Shown piece after piece: positions 7,526 to 15,251 of a stretch of 25,000 bases of DNA. Numbering within the stretch: position 1 is the first letter of the stretch; each line of letters begins with the position of its first letter. The notes below the pieces were generated by a model. The model did no database searches. It was not told the origin of the DNA and worked only from the letters and a program-made list of their open reading frames with translations. The stretch is from a virus: positions 1-25,000 of IMG/VR virus record IMGVR_UViG_3300021091_000395. One strand, given 5' to 3'. A program made the position numbers and the translations under genes.

Positions 7526-8866
7526 TTACTGGTTGATATTCAACACGACGAACTTACGATAGTATACGTTTGTTCCGTTCGATAGAGTACCATTACCTGC
7601 CGCTGTTGCGAATGGATTTGCTACGAGACCATAACGTGTCTTGAAGCCAACCTTTGGCTGGTATGTTGTTGGATCAACTGCACGTACCATCTGGAGTGGA
7701 ACGTATGGGCAGTAGAACAATCCAGCGTCATAAGGAGTTACTCCCTTATAACCTACCACAACATAATCTGCACCGCTGACAGAATATGGATCAACATAGA
7801 CTTTGATGCGTCCGAAGAGCACACCAGCGAATGTGTTGCCTGTATCGTCAACTACGAGATTCGTGTTGTTTGATAGTGCTGAGTTGTAATCGAGAAGACC
7901 AGTCATTGCGAGGGCTGATGCAACGTCTGTGGAGACGATGACCATGTTGCCCTTGCCGCGACGGGTGTCTTTTGCGATTTTATTAGCTGCTTGTTCGATG
8001 CGGAAAAGAAGTGACTTATACTTCTCTGCCTGCCAACGACCAGAGGTGCCACCTGCTGCATCAGATACTGTCGAACTTGATAGGTTGACAACATTTGATG
8101 TCACGCCAGTGATACCGACATTTGCAGTTGCATAGATCGTACGAACAACTTCGCGGTTGATTTCAGCAAGAATTTCAGTTGACAAAATATTTGTCAATTC
8201 TGTTTCTGCGTCGAGACCGTGAACTGCCTTTAGATCCTGGGCTAGTTCGAGCGTGTAAGCTGCTTGCAAGCCACGTGAATTGGCTGTAACAGCAACGCGA
8301 TCGATTTGGAAGCCCATACGAGCAAGTGTTGCATCTTCAGCAAAAGCTGTTGTAAAGCCAATACCCGTATTTGCAAGACCGAACACTGCAGAATTTGCAT
8401 CACCTGGATTTACAGATGTGCTAAATGCTGTTGATGTTCCGTTACCTGAATGAGTATTTGCTTCGTTGAAGAGAGCTTCACCAGCGCGAGCTGAATCTGA
8501 TGCAAATGTTGAGCGCATAGCAAAGATAAGTCCTGTTGGACCTGTCATTGGCTGCACGCCGCAGATGTCATAAGCCATTAGATTTGGAAGAGCACGACGA
8601 ACTAGACCAATAAGAACTGGATCAAATCCTGTGATTCCTGCGTTTGTTGCACCTGAGAGACCAGAGATTCCTGCAACGCCCATGGAATTTGCTGGAGCAG
8701 CTTCCCATAGGTTTTGCATTGATCGTGTCTCTTCCATAAGAGCACGTTCCTGATTTTCTAGAACGAGTGCAGTAACTGCGCGCTTGTAAGGGTCGCTGAT
8801 TGCTGGGAGTTCTGGGTGATCAAGAACTGGTGCCCACTTTTTTGCATATGTTTCGTTAATATACAT
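7526..8866 (-). CDS. 23: gp23 major capsid protein
   Basis: This is the HK97-fold major head subunit. The 446 residues are shorter than T4 gp23 (521) and typical of marine T4-like phages. Residues 60-120 (SGLSGATNAGITGFDPVLIGLVRRALP, then MTGPTGLIFAMRS) are diagnostic for the family. The N-terminal 55 residues look like the propeptide removed by gp21: L53-W54-E55 followed by AAPAN fits the L/I-x-E cleavage rule. The start has a good ribosome binding site (GAGGA 8 bases before ATG). It lies 18 bases after the gp22 stop with no promoter between, so it is co-transcribed with gp22, and a strong terminator follows. Codon use looks more GC-rich than its neighbours, as expected for the most abundant virion protein. 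Confidence 0.98.
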   Translation of the reverse strand: MYINETYAKKWAPVLDHPELPAISDPYKRAVTALVLENQERALMEETRSMQNLWEAAPANSMGVAGISGLSGATNAGITGFDPVLIGLVRRALPNLMAYDICGVQPMTGPTGLIFAMRSTFASDSARAGEALFNEANTHSGNGTSTAFSTSVNPGDANSAVFGLANTGIGFTTAFAEDATLARMGFQIDRVAVTANSRGLQAAYTLELAQDLKAVHGLDAETELTNILSTEILAEINREVVRTIYATANVGITGVTSNVVNLSSSTVSDAAGGTSGRWQAEKYKSLLFRIEQAANKIAKDTRRGKGNMVIVSTDVASALAMTGLLDYNSALSNNTNLVVDDTGNTFAGVLFGRIKVYVDPYSVSGADYVVVGYKGVTPYDAGLFYCPYVPLQMVRAVDPTTYQPKVGFKTRYGLVANPFATAAGNGTLSNGTNVYYRKFVVLNINQ

Positions 8867-8884
8867 TTAGTGTTTCCTCAGTTA

Positions 8885-11800
8885 TTAGGCTTTTGGAGCC
8901 GTTTTTGATATTGATTGAACATATCGACTCATAATATTATTTGTAATTTCTACTTCTGGTTCTTCATTAAGAGCGACTCTTTGAAGTTCCTTTACCTCAC
9001 TTTTCACTTGTACTTTAGTCGGGAAGTAGTTCTCGCGTAATACAGCGAGTTTTTCTTCATAATCACCTTCTGTGGTGAACTCCACACCCTCTGCGAGTGC
9101 CTTCATTTTCTCTGCTTGAACTGCTGTGAGTCCAGAGCAGAATGATTCTGTGACAATTGCTTTCTGAACAAAGTTAAGTTGCTCTTGAAGAGAAGCAATT
9201 GTTGCGGTCTGATCTGCAACATGTTTATGTACATTCTCTACATACTCAGCTGCTGATTCAAGTTCAGATGCAAGTGTTTCTGCAACATCAACTTTTTCTT
9301 CAGGAATCTCGATGTAGTGCTCTTGGAACAATGCACGTAAACCAGAGATAAAGTCTTCAGCGAGCTCAGCACGTAGACCTGTTTCGACAGCAACTTTATT
9401 CTCTTGCATCCATTGTTCAACAACATAGTTGAGATATTCATCAACTTGCTCTGTCAATTCGTCTTTAATTTCCTCATATGCCTGTCCTAGAACTTGGTCA
9501 TTTGAAGCAACAAGCTCTTCTAGAATTTTTTCGACACGAGATGATACAGCTGCTTCGAAGATAAGTGTGGCTTTGGCGCGGAATTCTTCAGAGAGTGATT
9601 CGCCATTAAACAGCGCATCTACATCCTCTCTCATATTGCCTTGGAACTGCTTGACCGTTTCTTTAATTGCAATCATTCTTTGCTCACGAATTTGCTCTTC
9701 GGTGAGTTCAGCTGTTTTATCTTCAGCTTCTTCATCATCTTGCATATTTTGATCAGATTGCTGAGGCATTTGCTGAGGCTTTTGCTGAGGCATTTGCTGA
9801 GGCTTTTGCTGAGGCTTTTGCTGAGGCTTGAGCCGACCTTGTGGGTTCTTTCCACTTTCGCTGAGATTTTCATTCTCATTGAATGTCTCATTTGCTTCCT
9901 CTTGATTTTCTATGTCGTTCATATTCGAATCCTCAGTGCTTTCATTTGTTGTTTTACCACGAAATAAATTTAATGCCCCTTTGGCTAAATCATAAACCGC
10001 TTGTCCAGCGGCGCCAGCTTTGGCAGCGTCTCCAAAATCTTGACCAGTTAATGCGCCGCCAATACCTGTTCGGAGACCAGTACGACCAGCCCTTTGTGCA
10101 AAATCAATAAATGCATTTCCAAGACCATATTTATCATTTCGTTGATTTGAACTTGTAGTTTGATTTGCGCTAGAGGAATCTGCAGAAGCACCTCCACCAG
10201 AGGAAGAATCGGATCTAGATCTACCTCTTCTATCAATTGGATCTGAATGCCAATCCTCTAAACTGTTATATCTACCTTGAGGTCTTGCAGCGCCATCATT
10301 TCCCTGTTGACCTGCTGTTTGCTCTGGTGGACCTGATCCTGCAGGATCAGGTCGACCTGATCCTGTACCTGAACCGCCAGCACCAGTGTTGGTAGCGCCA
10401 GCACCAGTGTTGTCAGCACCAAAGTTCAGACCCTGCTGAACTAACGTTAGCATTCTATTAGCATCAGCACCAAGATTTGTACTAGCAGCTGAACCACCAT
10501 CACTCTGCGCCTGGTACGCGACTGGTTGTGTAACTGGTCCTGAACCACCAGCTGGTTTTGAACCACCAGCTGGTTTTGAACCACTGCCATCAGATCCACC
10601 AGCACCCATTCTATTAACAGCAGCAAGAGCTTGCTTAAAATCAGCATCTAATTTTAAATTGCTTTCTTTAGTTTTACCAAGGCGTTCTCTCATTTTATAT
10701 GCATAATCTGCGCCAACATTAGGATCAACTCCGAAACCTGCAGCTAGTTGTGCACCAGATCTACGAATTGATGCTCCTGTTTTGCCATAGCGATCTTCAT
10801 CACTCATTTCAGATGGTGCTTGAAATTTGGTTCCTGTCCAGAATTTGCCTTTATTTGCACCAGTTCCCCTTTCGCCATACTTCGGTGTTGCCACTGGTGC
10901 TGCCGCTGATGTTGCTGTCGTTGCAGCAGCGTTTGTTGCAGCAGCATTTAATGTTGCTGTCGTTGCAGCAGCATCTGTTTTAGCGCGTCGACGACGTGGA
11001 CCACCCCTTTCAAATAAGTTTACAACGTATTCAGCTTGATCCTCTGATAATGAATTAATAAACTGATCTAGTTGCTCTTCATTTAATGTTGACAGTTGTT
11101 GAATGATATCTGTTTCTTCAGCAGCCATTCTATTTACTCCTCTTAATCGATCTTTGTTAGCGTTAATATCTCTCATGAAATTTCTAACTGAGTCTGGATC
11201 TTCATCGTCGTTGTCTTGATTTCTATTTTGTGCCACGCGTGTTTGTATATTCTCAGAATCATCTTGAACATTTTGATTAGATTGCTGAGGCTTTTCTCGT
11301 TTTTGTGCAGCTTGATTAAGTGCTGTTGAAGCGACGCTACCAGCAAGATCTGATCCTGTTCTTTGACCAACTGCTCCACCTGCTGCACTTGTAATATTTC
11401 CAACAACTGCATCTCTCACACTGCCGCCTTGCAGTTTAGCAGAAGCAACATCGCGTGCAAGATTACCTACAAGCTCTGACCCTGTTGCTTTTGCAATACT
11501 GCCACCAATTCCTCCAGTCACTCCACCAATCGCACCAGATTTGGCTCCTGATTTTAAGCCTGCTGAAAAACTACCGCCTGACAATTTACTTTGAACACCA
11601 CCCTGAATTGCTCCCGATATGCTTTGTTGAACAACATTTTTCGCCAAGGTTTTTAAACCTGCTTTCAAACCTGCTTTTGCGACACCACTAGCAGCGGCAC
11701 CACCAGCGCCACCAGCTGCTGCACCAGCAAAACCTAATTTTCCAGCAATTGCACCACCAATTCCAGGTAAAAGAAATCCAGCCGCAATTGGTGCTAATTT

Positions 11801-12565
11801 CTTTAAAATTTTTCCAATACTTCTTTTCTTTTTAAGGACCCATTGTCCACGTTTAAATTTCCATTTCTTACCCTTGGGTGGAGGTTCTGTTGGTTTTGGA
11901 GGGCGTCCTGTATTCGGAGCTGGTGTCGGAGCTGGTGTCGGAGCTGGTGCAGAGGCGTTAACATTACCATCAGATCCACCACCAATACTTGAATTTTCAT
12001 TATCACGTGCTGCTAATTCAGCAGGATCTGTTTCTTCATCTAAAGATGCAAGTTGAATTGTGTATACTATTTCCTCTTCATTTAATCTTTCAAAAAATTT
12101 AACTAGTTCTTCATCGGATTGTGATTCAATAAAATCTTCTAGTTGATCTGCGTCCTCTTCCAACTGCATGAATTCATCTTCAGTAAATTCTCGTTGTTTA
12201 AAATCATTAATAATCGCTTCAATGAGTAATTCTTTTGCTCCATCTTCACCATATTGTTCAATTAAATTTTCCATTAAATTATTTGATTTCTCAGGCTCTT
12301 CAGATTCAGAATTTTCCTCTGACTCTTCATCCTCGGTTGGAAGTTTCTTAATTTCTTCTGCTGGAGCTCCAGGACGACCTGGTTTTGGTGTTGCATTTAT
12401 TGATTGTGCACTCATTAAACCTGGAGACACAACATCTCCAGTCATCATTTCACCACCTAAATCATTGTGTTGTATAGCAGCCATGCGAATAGGCTCTTTG
12501 CCAGCATTCGCCAATGACGCTGCAAGAATTTCAGCTGCCGACTCGTGTAATGTTTTATGAGCCAT
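8885..12565 (-). CDS. 22: gp22-type prohead scaffold, greatly expanded (1226 aa)
   Basis: In T4, gp22 (269 aa) forms the internal prohead core and is destroyed by gp21. Here both ends look like marine T4-like gp22. Residues 1-75 have LHESAAEILAASL, a DLGG box and an EEIKKLP box. Residues 955-1226 are long acidic helices, including LSEEFRAKATLIFEAA (991-1006) and a DEYLNYVVEQW segment (1042-1052). Between them lie about 850 added residues: acidic helices (95-175), Pro/Ala linker (204-232), a strongly basic patch (231-256), Gly/Ala-rich stretch (258-420), second acidic helix (494-518), Ala/Thr, Gly/Ser/Pro and Gln-rich low complexity (530-800), a second Gly/Ala stretch (816-870), and a PQQ-repeat (913-936). 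Its own ribosome binding site is weak, whereas internal ATGs at codons 480 and 882 have good ones. No frameshift is seen. It lies between gp21 and gp23 as expected. Confidence 0.88.
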   Translation of the reverse strand: MAHKTLHESAAEILAASLANAGKEPIRMAAIQHNDLGGEMMTGDVVSPGLMSAQSINATPKPGRPGAPAEEIKKLPTEDEESEENSESEEPEKSNNLMENLIEQYGEDGAKELLIEAIINDFKQREFTEDEFMQLEEDADQLEDFIESQSDEELVKFFERLNEEEIVYTIQLASLDEETDPAELAARDNENSSIGGGSDGNVNASAPAPTPAPTPAPNTGRPPKPTEPPPKGKKWKFKRGQWVLKKKRSIGKILKKLAPIAAGFLLPGIGGAIAGKLGFAGAAAGGAGGAAASGVAKAGLKAGLKTLAKNVVQQSISGAIQGGVQSKLSGGSFSAGLKSGAKSGAIGGVTGGIGGSIAKATGSELVGNLARDVASAKLQGGSVRDAVVGNITSAAGGAVGQRTGSDLAGSVASTALNQAAQKREKPQQSNQNVQDDSENIQTRVAQNRNQDNDDEDPDSVRNFMRDINANKDRLRGVNRMAAEETDIIQQLSTLNEEQLDQFINSLSEDQAEYVVNLFERGGPRRRRAKTDAAATTATLNAAATNAAATTATSAAAPVATPKYGERGTGANKGKFWTGTKFQAPSEMSDEDRYGKTGASIRRSGAQLAAGFGVDPNVGADYAYKMRERLGKTKESNLKLDADFKQALAAVNRMGAGGSDGSGSKPAGGSKPAGGSGPVTQPVAYQAQSDGGSAASTNLGADANRMLTLVQQGLNFGADNTGAGATNTGAGGSGTGSGRPDPAGSGPPEQTAGQQGNDGAARPQGRYNSLEDWHSDPIDRRGRSRSDSSSGGGASADSSSANQTTSSNQRNDKYGLGNAFIDFAQRAGRTGLRTGIGGALTGQDFGDAAKAGAAGQAVYDLAKGALNLFRGKTTNESTEDSNMNDIENQEEANETFNENENLSESGKNPQGRLKPQQKPQQKPQQMPQQKPQQMPQQSDQNMQDDEEAEDKTAELTEEQIREQRMIAIKETVKQFQGNMREDVDALFNGESLSEEFRAKATLIFEAAVSSRVEKILEELVASNDQVLGQAYEEIKDELTEQVDEYLNYVVEQWMQENKVAVETGLRAELAEDFISGLRALFQEHYIEIPEEKVDVAETLASELESAAEYVENVHKHVADQTATIASLQEQLNFVQKAIVTESFCSGLTAVQAEKMKALAEGVEFTTEGDYEEKLAVLRENYFPTKVQVKSEVKELQRVALNEEPEVEITNNIMSRYVQSISKTAPKA
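8888..9922 (-). CDS. Possible nested short scaffold from internal start at codon 882 of gp22
   Basis: An in-frame ATG at 9920-9922 is preceded, 7 bases upstream, by GAGGA (9930-9934). This resembles the spacing used by gp23, gp18 and gp20 in this window and is better than the site before the full-length gp22 start. The product would be 345 residues, the normal size of marine T4-like gp22, and would hold the PQQ repeat plus the whole helical scaffold domain. Nested scaffold genes are known elsewhere (lambda Nu3, herpesvirus UL26.5). The use of this start is inference only. The shared stop codon is at 8885-8887. Confidence 0.35.
9734..9767. repeat. 34-bp direct repeat, copy 2, inside gp22
   Basis: This matches 11258-11291 at 31 of 34 positions. 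Both copies encode PQQS(N/D)QN(V/M)QDD. The spacing is 1524 bases, exactly 508 codons, so recombination between the copies would delete or duplicate the block without shifting frame. Confidence 0.85.
9759..9830. repeat. Six tandem 12-bp units (PQQ repeat of gp22)
   Basis: TGCTGAGGC(A/T)TT occurs six times in a row on the plus strand, the last unit ending in G instead of T. On the coding strand this gives alternating KPQQ and MPQQ units (gp22 residues 913-936) immediately before the conserved scaffold domain. The units are nearly identical, suggesting recent slippage. Confidence 0.9.
10542..10577. repeat. Two tandem 18-bp units (PAGGSK repeat of gp22)
   Basis: Two identical copies of GAACCACCAGCTGGTTTT are followed by a partial third. 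They encode a GSKPAG-type linker inside the low-complexity insertion of gp22. Confidence 0.8.
11258..11291. repeat. 34-bp direct repeat, copy 1, inside gp22
   Basis: This is the partner of 9734-9767 (31/34 identical, same orientation and reading frame). It marks the end of the first architectural unit of the gp22 insertion. Confidence 0.85.
11915..11950. repeat. Three tandem 12-bp units (PAPT repeat of gp22)
   Basis: CGGAGCTGGTGT occurs three times, the last with one change at its end. It encodes the APAPTPAPTPAP linker (about residues 206-217) just before the basic and Gly/Ala-rich part of gp22. Confidence 0.85.
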
Positions 12566-12588
12566 GAAAATTATCCGTTAAATGGTAA

Positions 12589-12598
12589 TATATTTATA
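12589..12598 (-). promoter_or_regulatory. Late promoter TATAAATA upstream of gp22
   Basis: On the minus strand TATAAATATA (12598-12589) contains the exact T4 late promoter octamer, TATAAATA. It lies in the 37-base gap between gp21 and gp22. Transcription would start near 12585, about 20 bases before the gp22 ATG, and would drive gp22 and gp23 up to the terminator at 7449-7483. Confidence 0.75.
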
Positions 12599-12602
12599 AA
12601 AG

Positions 12603-13247
12603 TTATAATCTCGATAAAAAGTTTTCAAATATTTTCAAGGAGATATCGTCTAATTGCTTCTGTTTTGCAGTCTTTATTTGATTATAATATTCATTTACAT
12701 TAAATTCCTTCACAAAACCATTGTCCCAGACCCACTCTTTACCTTCCATAATGCCTTGAACAAAAGCACCTGGAGCTGATGGATCAGCTACGATATCAGC
12801 TGCAGTTGCAAGGTAAAAGTCTGGTTGTACGATATTGACTCCATCGATCATTTTAAGAGAGCCCATACCACGCGAGGATACACCAAGAGTAGCACCAGCC
12901 TCCATAAGATTCTTAGCAATTTTACCCATTGGAGTTTCAAGAACTTTTGCTTTACCCTCGAATACATTACCATTGCGCGAAATATTGGTAATCATATGAG
13001 AGACGCGCTCTAGATTAATGGTTGGTGATTCTGGATGTCCAAGTTCACCAAAAGCTCGATTCTTATCGACGTATTCTCTCATGTAACGATTGACTTCGTT
13101 TTCAAGTACCGCAACAGGATATGAACGTCCGTTTCGATTCTTTGTTTCGGCGACAAGGAATGGACCTTGAATGTATAAAGTCTTAACACCGTTTTTCTCT
13201 TCAGTGATGACTTTAATTTCTTCGACTGTTTCTGTAATAAGTTTCAT
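12603..13247 (-). CDS. 21: gp21 prohead core protease
   Basis: This serine protease is assembled inside the prohead. It cleaves capsid and core proteins after L/I-x-E sequences and then itself. The 214 residues match T4 gp21 (212). The fold landmarks are NRNGRSYP (residues 37-44), GELGHPES with probable catalytic His71, and LGVSSRG with the nucleophile serine at 124 or 125. It starts 10 bases after the preceding core gene stop, with AGGAA 7 bases before the ATG. Likely substrates in this window are gp23 (after E55), gp22, gp67 and the basic core protein upstream. Confidence 0.95.
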   Translation of the reverse strand: MKLITETVEEIKVITEEKNGVKTLYIQGPFLVAETKNRNGRSYPVAVLENEVNRYMREYVDKNRAFGELGHPESPTINLERVSHMITNISRNGNVFEGKAKVLETPMGKIAKNLMEAGATLGVSSRGMGSLKMIDGVNIVQPDFYLATAADIVADPSAPGAFVQGIMEGKEWVWDNGFVKEFNVNEYYNQIKTAKQKQLDDISLKIFENFLSRL

Positions 13248-13257
13248 TTTTTGTTTC

Positions 13258-14337
13258 CTATACTCCGAGAGCTGCTCGTCTTCTCATTGATCTTCGTCTT
13301 TTCATAAGAGCTCGAGCCATTTTTGCTTTTCTTTTAATTTTGCCACGACGTTGGCCACGTTTGCGACGAATTCTTTCTTGCATTGACATGCGCTTGAGTT
13401 TACCACCACGAATCGTATATCCTTTTACAGCAGAGACTCTTCTACGTCTTTGCACTTTACCCTTTCTTATACGAACTCTGACAACATTTGTGCGACCTTG
13501 ACGCATTATATTGCGATTTGCTTCGCTTAATGATTCTGAATTTTCTGTAACCTCTTCATGTAATCCATAATGTGCTTGACGTAAGTCTTCAGCATCTGAA
13601 GCCATGGCCATGTCTGAACTAATTTCTCCACGCTCTAAACGTCCTTGCAAATGCGCAGCTCTACGTTCTGCTTCTTCTTGTTGATCTGGTGTTAATTTGG
13701 AAGGAGGAATTAAATTAAATTGTTGTTGTTTTTCCGTTGGTACATTTTGCGCAATAGCACGACCAGAGCGTAATGGTGAATGATTCGCATCAAAGGGGAC
13801 AAAACCTTTGATAACACCTTTTGTACCAAGATTACGCATGAAGTTTTTAAGTTTTTCTCTATTTTCTTTTTTGCCTTCCTCTATCGCAATTAATGTTTTA
13901 TATAAGTTTAATTTATGTGTAGCAATTTCATTTATTAATAAAAATATTTCTTCTTTTATATCTTCACGACTTCTATAATTTTTTAATTCTCGAGTCTTAA
14001 CGATGCGTGGATTTAACGCTTGCATTGTCTTAATACGTTTTTCATCTTCATGATTAAATGGTTCATCTTTATCATTTTCTTCATCATCTACATTCGTATC
14101 TAATTCAGAATTATCTTTTTGAGTTGAAATTTTTGCAGGTTGCTCAGCTAAAACTTTACCTAAAACATCACGTGATACAGCGTTAGCCAAATCAACACTA
14201 GTATCCGTTGGTTTTATACCAAGTTTTCTTTTTTGTTCCATCTCTTTTTGCATAATCGATCTTTTTTGATTTGCACCTTGCCTCTGCTTAAAATCGGAAT
14301 CGCCGCGATCTTCGAATTTTTCTTGATCAACATTCAT
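13258..14337 (-). CDS. Prohead core-region protein with very basic C-terminus (position of T4 gene 68)
   Basis: This 359-residue protein is charged and low in hydrophobic content. The N-terminal 100 residues are Lys/Asp/Glu-rich and probably disordered, and residues 120-170 are helical. Residues 277-359 hold runs such as KVQRRRR and RRKRGQRRGK, with IRGGKLKRMS between them. By my count, 37 of the last 87 residues are Arg or Lys and one is acidic. L270-S271-E272 just before this tail fits a gp21 site, so the tail may be released to bind packaged DNA. A similar basic tail occurs in core-region proteins of other T4-like phages. The location between gp67 and gp21 is that of T4 gp68, but T4 gp68 is only 141 residues, so homology is uncertain. 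It overlaps the preceding gene by 4 bases. Confidence 0.72.
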   Translation of the reverse strand: MNVDQEKFEDRGDSDFKQRQGANQKRSIMQKEMEQKRKLGIKPTDTSVDLANAVSRDVLGKVLAEQPAKISTQKDNSELDTNVDDEENDKDEPFNHEDEKRIKTMQALNPRIVKTRELKNYRSREDIKEEIFLLINEIATHKLNLYKTLIAIEEGKKENREKLKNFMRNLGTKGVIKGFVPFDANHSPLRSGRAIAQNVPTEKQQQFNLIPPSKLTPDQQEEAERRAAHLQGRLERGEISSDMAMASDAEDLRQAHYGLHEEVTENSESLSEANRNIMRQGRTNVVRVRIRKGKVQRRRRVSAVKGYTIRGGKLKRMSMQERIRRKRGQRRGKIKRKAKMARALMKRRRSMRRRAALGV

Positions 14338-15059
14338 TGAATTGTCTCAGTAAATTTTTTTATTTTATTAAATGATTCTTTACTTTCAAGTATCATATCA
14401 TTAAGTCGTATTTTATTTTGTTCATTTAACATTGAGTACAATATTTCAATTTTTTTAAATACATCTTTTTCTATATTAATTTCTTCGCCAGTGGCAAATA
14501 AAACAGGCACAACGTCTTCTTTTAAAAACCCTGCAGCTGCTGTTTGACTAGTGCGAGCATATGTATTTAAATCACCGAATCCTTTATCTAAATCGTAAGG
14601 GACTGGAAACGTTAATCCGTATTTACTATCAGTATACATTACAACTCGTTGGCGATTCGGAAACATGCGTATTGCTTGTCTTCGCAAAACAAGCACAGCA
14701 GGTGGATTAAATTCTTCATTTAATAGCTCTGTTTCTTCTCTCATATCGCGTAATGTACGACGTAGTTGTGGCATGGTTGTATTTACAATCGTAGCAACTG
14801 GCAATTTTAAAGCAGATACAGCATCCCTTTTTTGCGGACTCATATCTCGTAAGATTCGAAAGTGAGAATGTTTTGGATTTTTTCTTGCGCGATTAATATA
14901 ATCACTGATTGCAGAGGTAGCAAGAGAGGTATTAACACTGCTTCCCAAACGTAATGTGTTTCTAACAAGTGCAATTCTGTCACGAAGCTGGCTACCATTG
15001 GTTTTATTTGCAGCTGCAGCCTCGTCTAAATTTAACTTATCATTGTTTTGATGATTCAT
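14334..15059 (-). CDS. Conserved protein of unknown function in the prohead core cluster
   Basis: This 241-residue protein has no enzyme motifs I can name. Residues 20-75 are basic and helical. Residues 110-165 form a strand-rich core (PPAVLVLRRQAIRMFPNRQ, then VVMYTDSKYGLTFPVPYD) resembling a segment I have seen in uncharacterised proteins of marine T4-like phages. The C-terminal 60 residues are helical and Lys/Glu-rich. The start overlaps the gp67 stop by one base (TAATG) and the end overlaps the basic core protein by 4 bases, so all three are coupled. Location in the 20-67-x-y-21-22-23 cluster suggests a role in head assembly. T4 has only gp68 in this interval, so this is an extra gene relative to T4. 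Confidence 0.68.
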   Translation of the reverse strand: MNHQNNDKLNLDEAAAANKTNGSQLRDRIALVRNTLRLGSSVNTSLATSAISDYINRARKNPKHSHFRILRDMSPQKRDAVSALKLPVATIVNTTMPQLRRTLRDMREETELLNEEFNPPAVLVLRRQAIRMFPNRQRVVMYTDSKYGLTFPVPYDLDKGFGDLNTYARTSQTAAAGFLKEDVVPVLFATGEEINIEKDVFKKIEILYSMLNEQNKIRLNDMILESKESFNKIKKFTETIQ

Positions 15060-15241
15060 TATGCCTCTGTTTGTGCCTCTGTATTCATTTCTGTTGGTGC
15101 AGCAATGAAGTTCGAAGCAACCTCAACTTTTTTTACCTCTAAAGCATCAGCGACTTTTGCTGATAGAGAACTATTAAATGCCTCTACAGCCTCATCTCTG
15201 TTTCCTGAAAGAATCGCGTTTATAAATGATTCACTGTTCAT
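15059..15241 (-). CDS. 67: gp67 prohead core protein
   Basis: This 60-residue protein matches the N-terminal core of T4 gp67: SFINAILSGNRDEAVEAF aligns with the LIEAIKSNDLVAARKLF pattern, followed by SAKVADALEVKKVEVASNFI, where T4 has a similar ending IAIARNFL. It lacks the long acidic tail of T4 gp67 (80 aa) and ends instead in PTEMNTEAQTEA. The ATG at 15239-15241 is chosen because GGAG lies 6 bases upstream. An upstream TTG at 15253 would place that ribosome binding site inside the coding region and is rejected. In T4, gp67 is cut by gp21 and peptides remain in the head. It sits 26 bases after the portal stop. Confidence 0.82.
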   Translation of the reverse strand: MNSESFINAILSGNRDEAVEAFNSSLSAKVADALEVKKVEVASNFIAAPTEMNTEAQTEA

Positions 15242-15251
15242 ATATTTCTCC

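Noticed and set aside
9759-9830. Regular 12-bp repeats considered as a CRISPR array or iterons
   Set aside because: The units are directly tandem without spacers and in frame with gp22 as PQQ repeats, so they are coding low-complexity sequence.
9429-12560. Several plus-strand reading frames of 60-130 codons opposite gp22, and similar ones opposite gp46, gp47, gp18 and others
   Set aside because: They are antisense to strongly supported genes, have biased composition mirroring the coding strand, lack ribosome binding sites and show no recognisable domains.
8885-12565. gp22 as an assembly chimera or a fusion of separate genes
   Set aside because: The frame is open throughout, the modules are repeated internally and the flanking genes are in the normal order. 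Internal starts keep some doubt, recorded in the findings.
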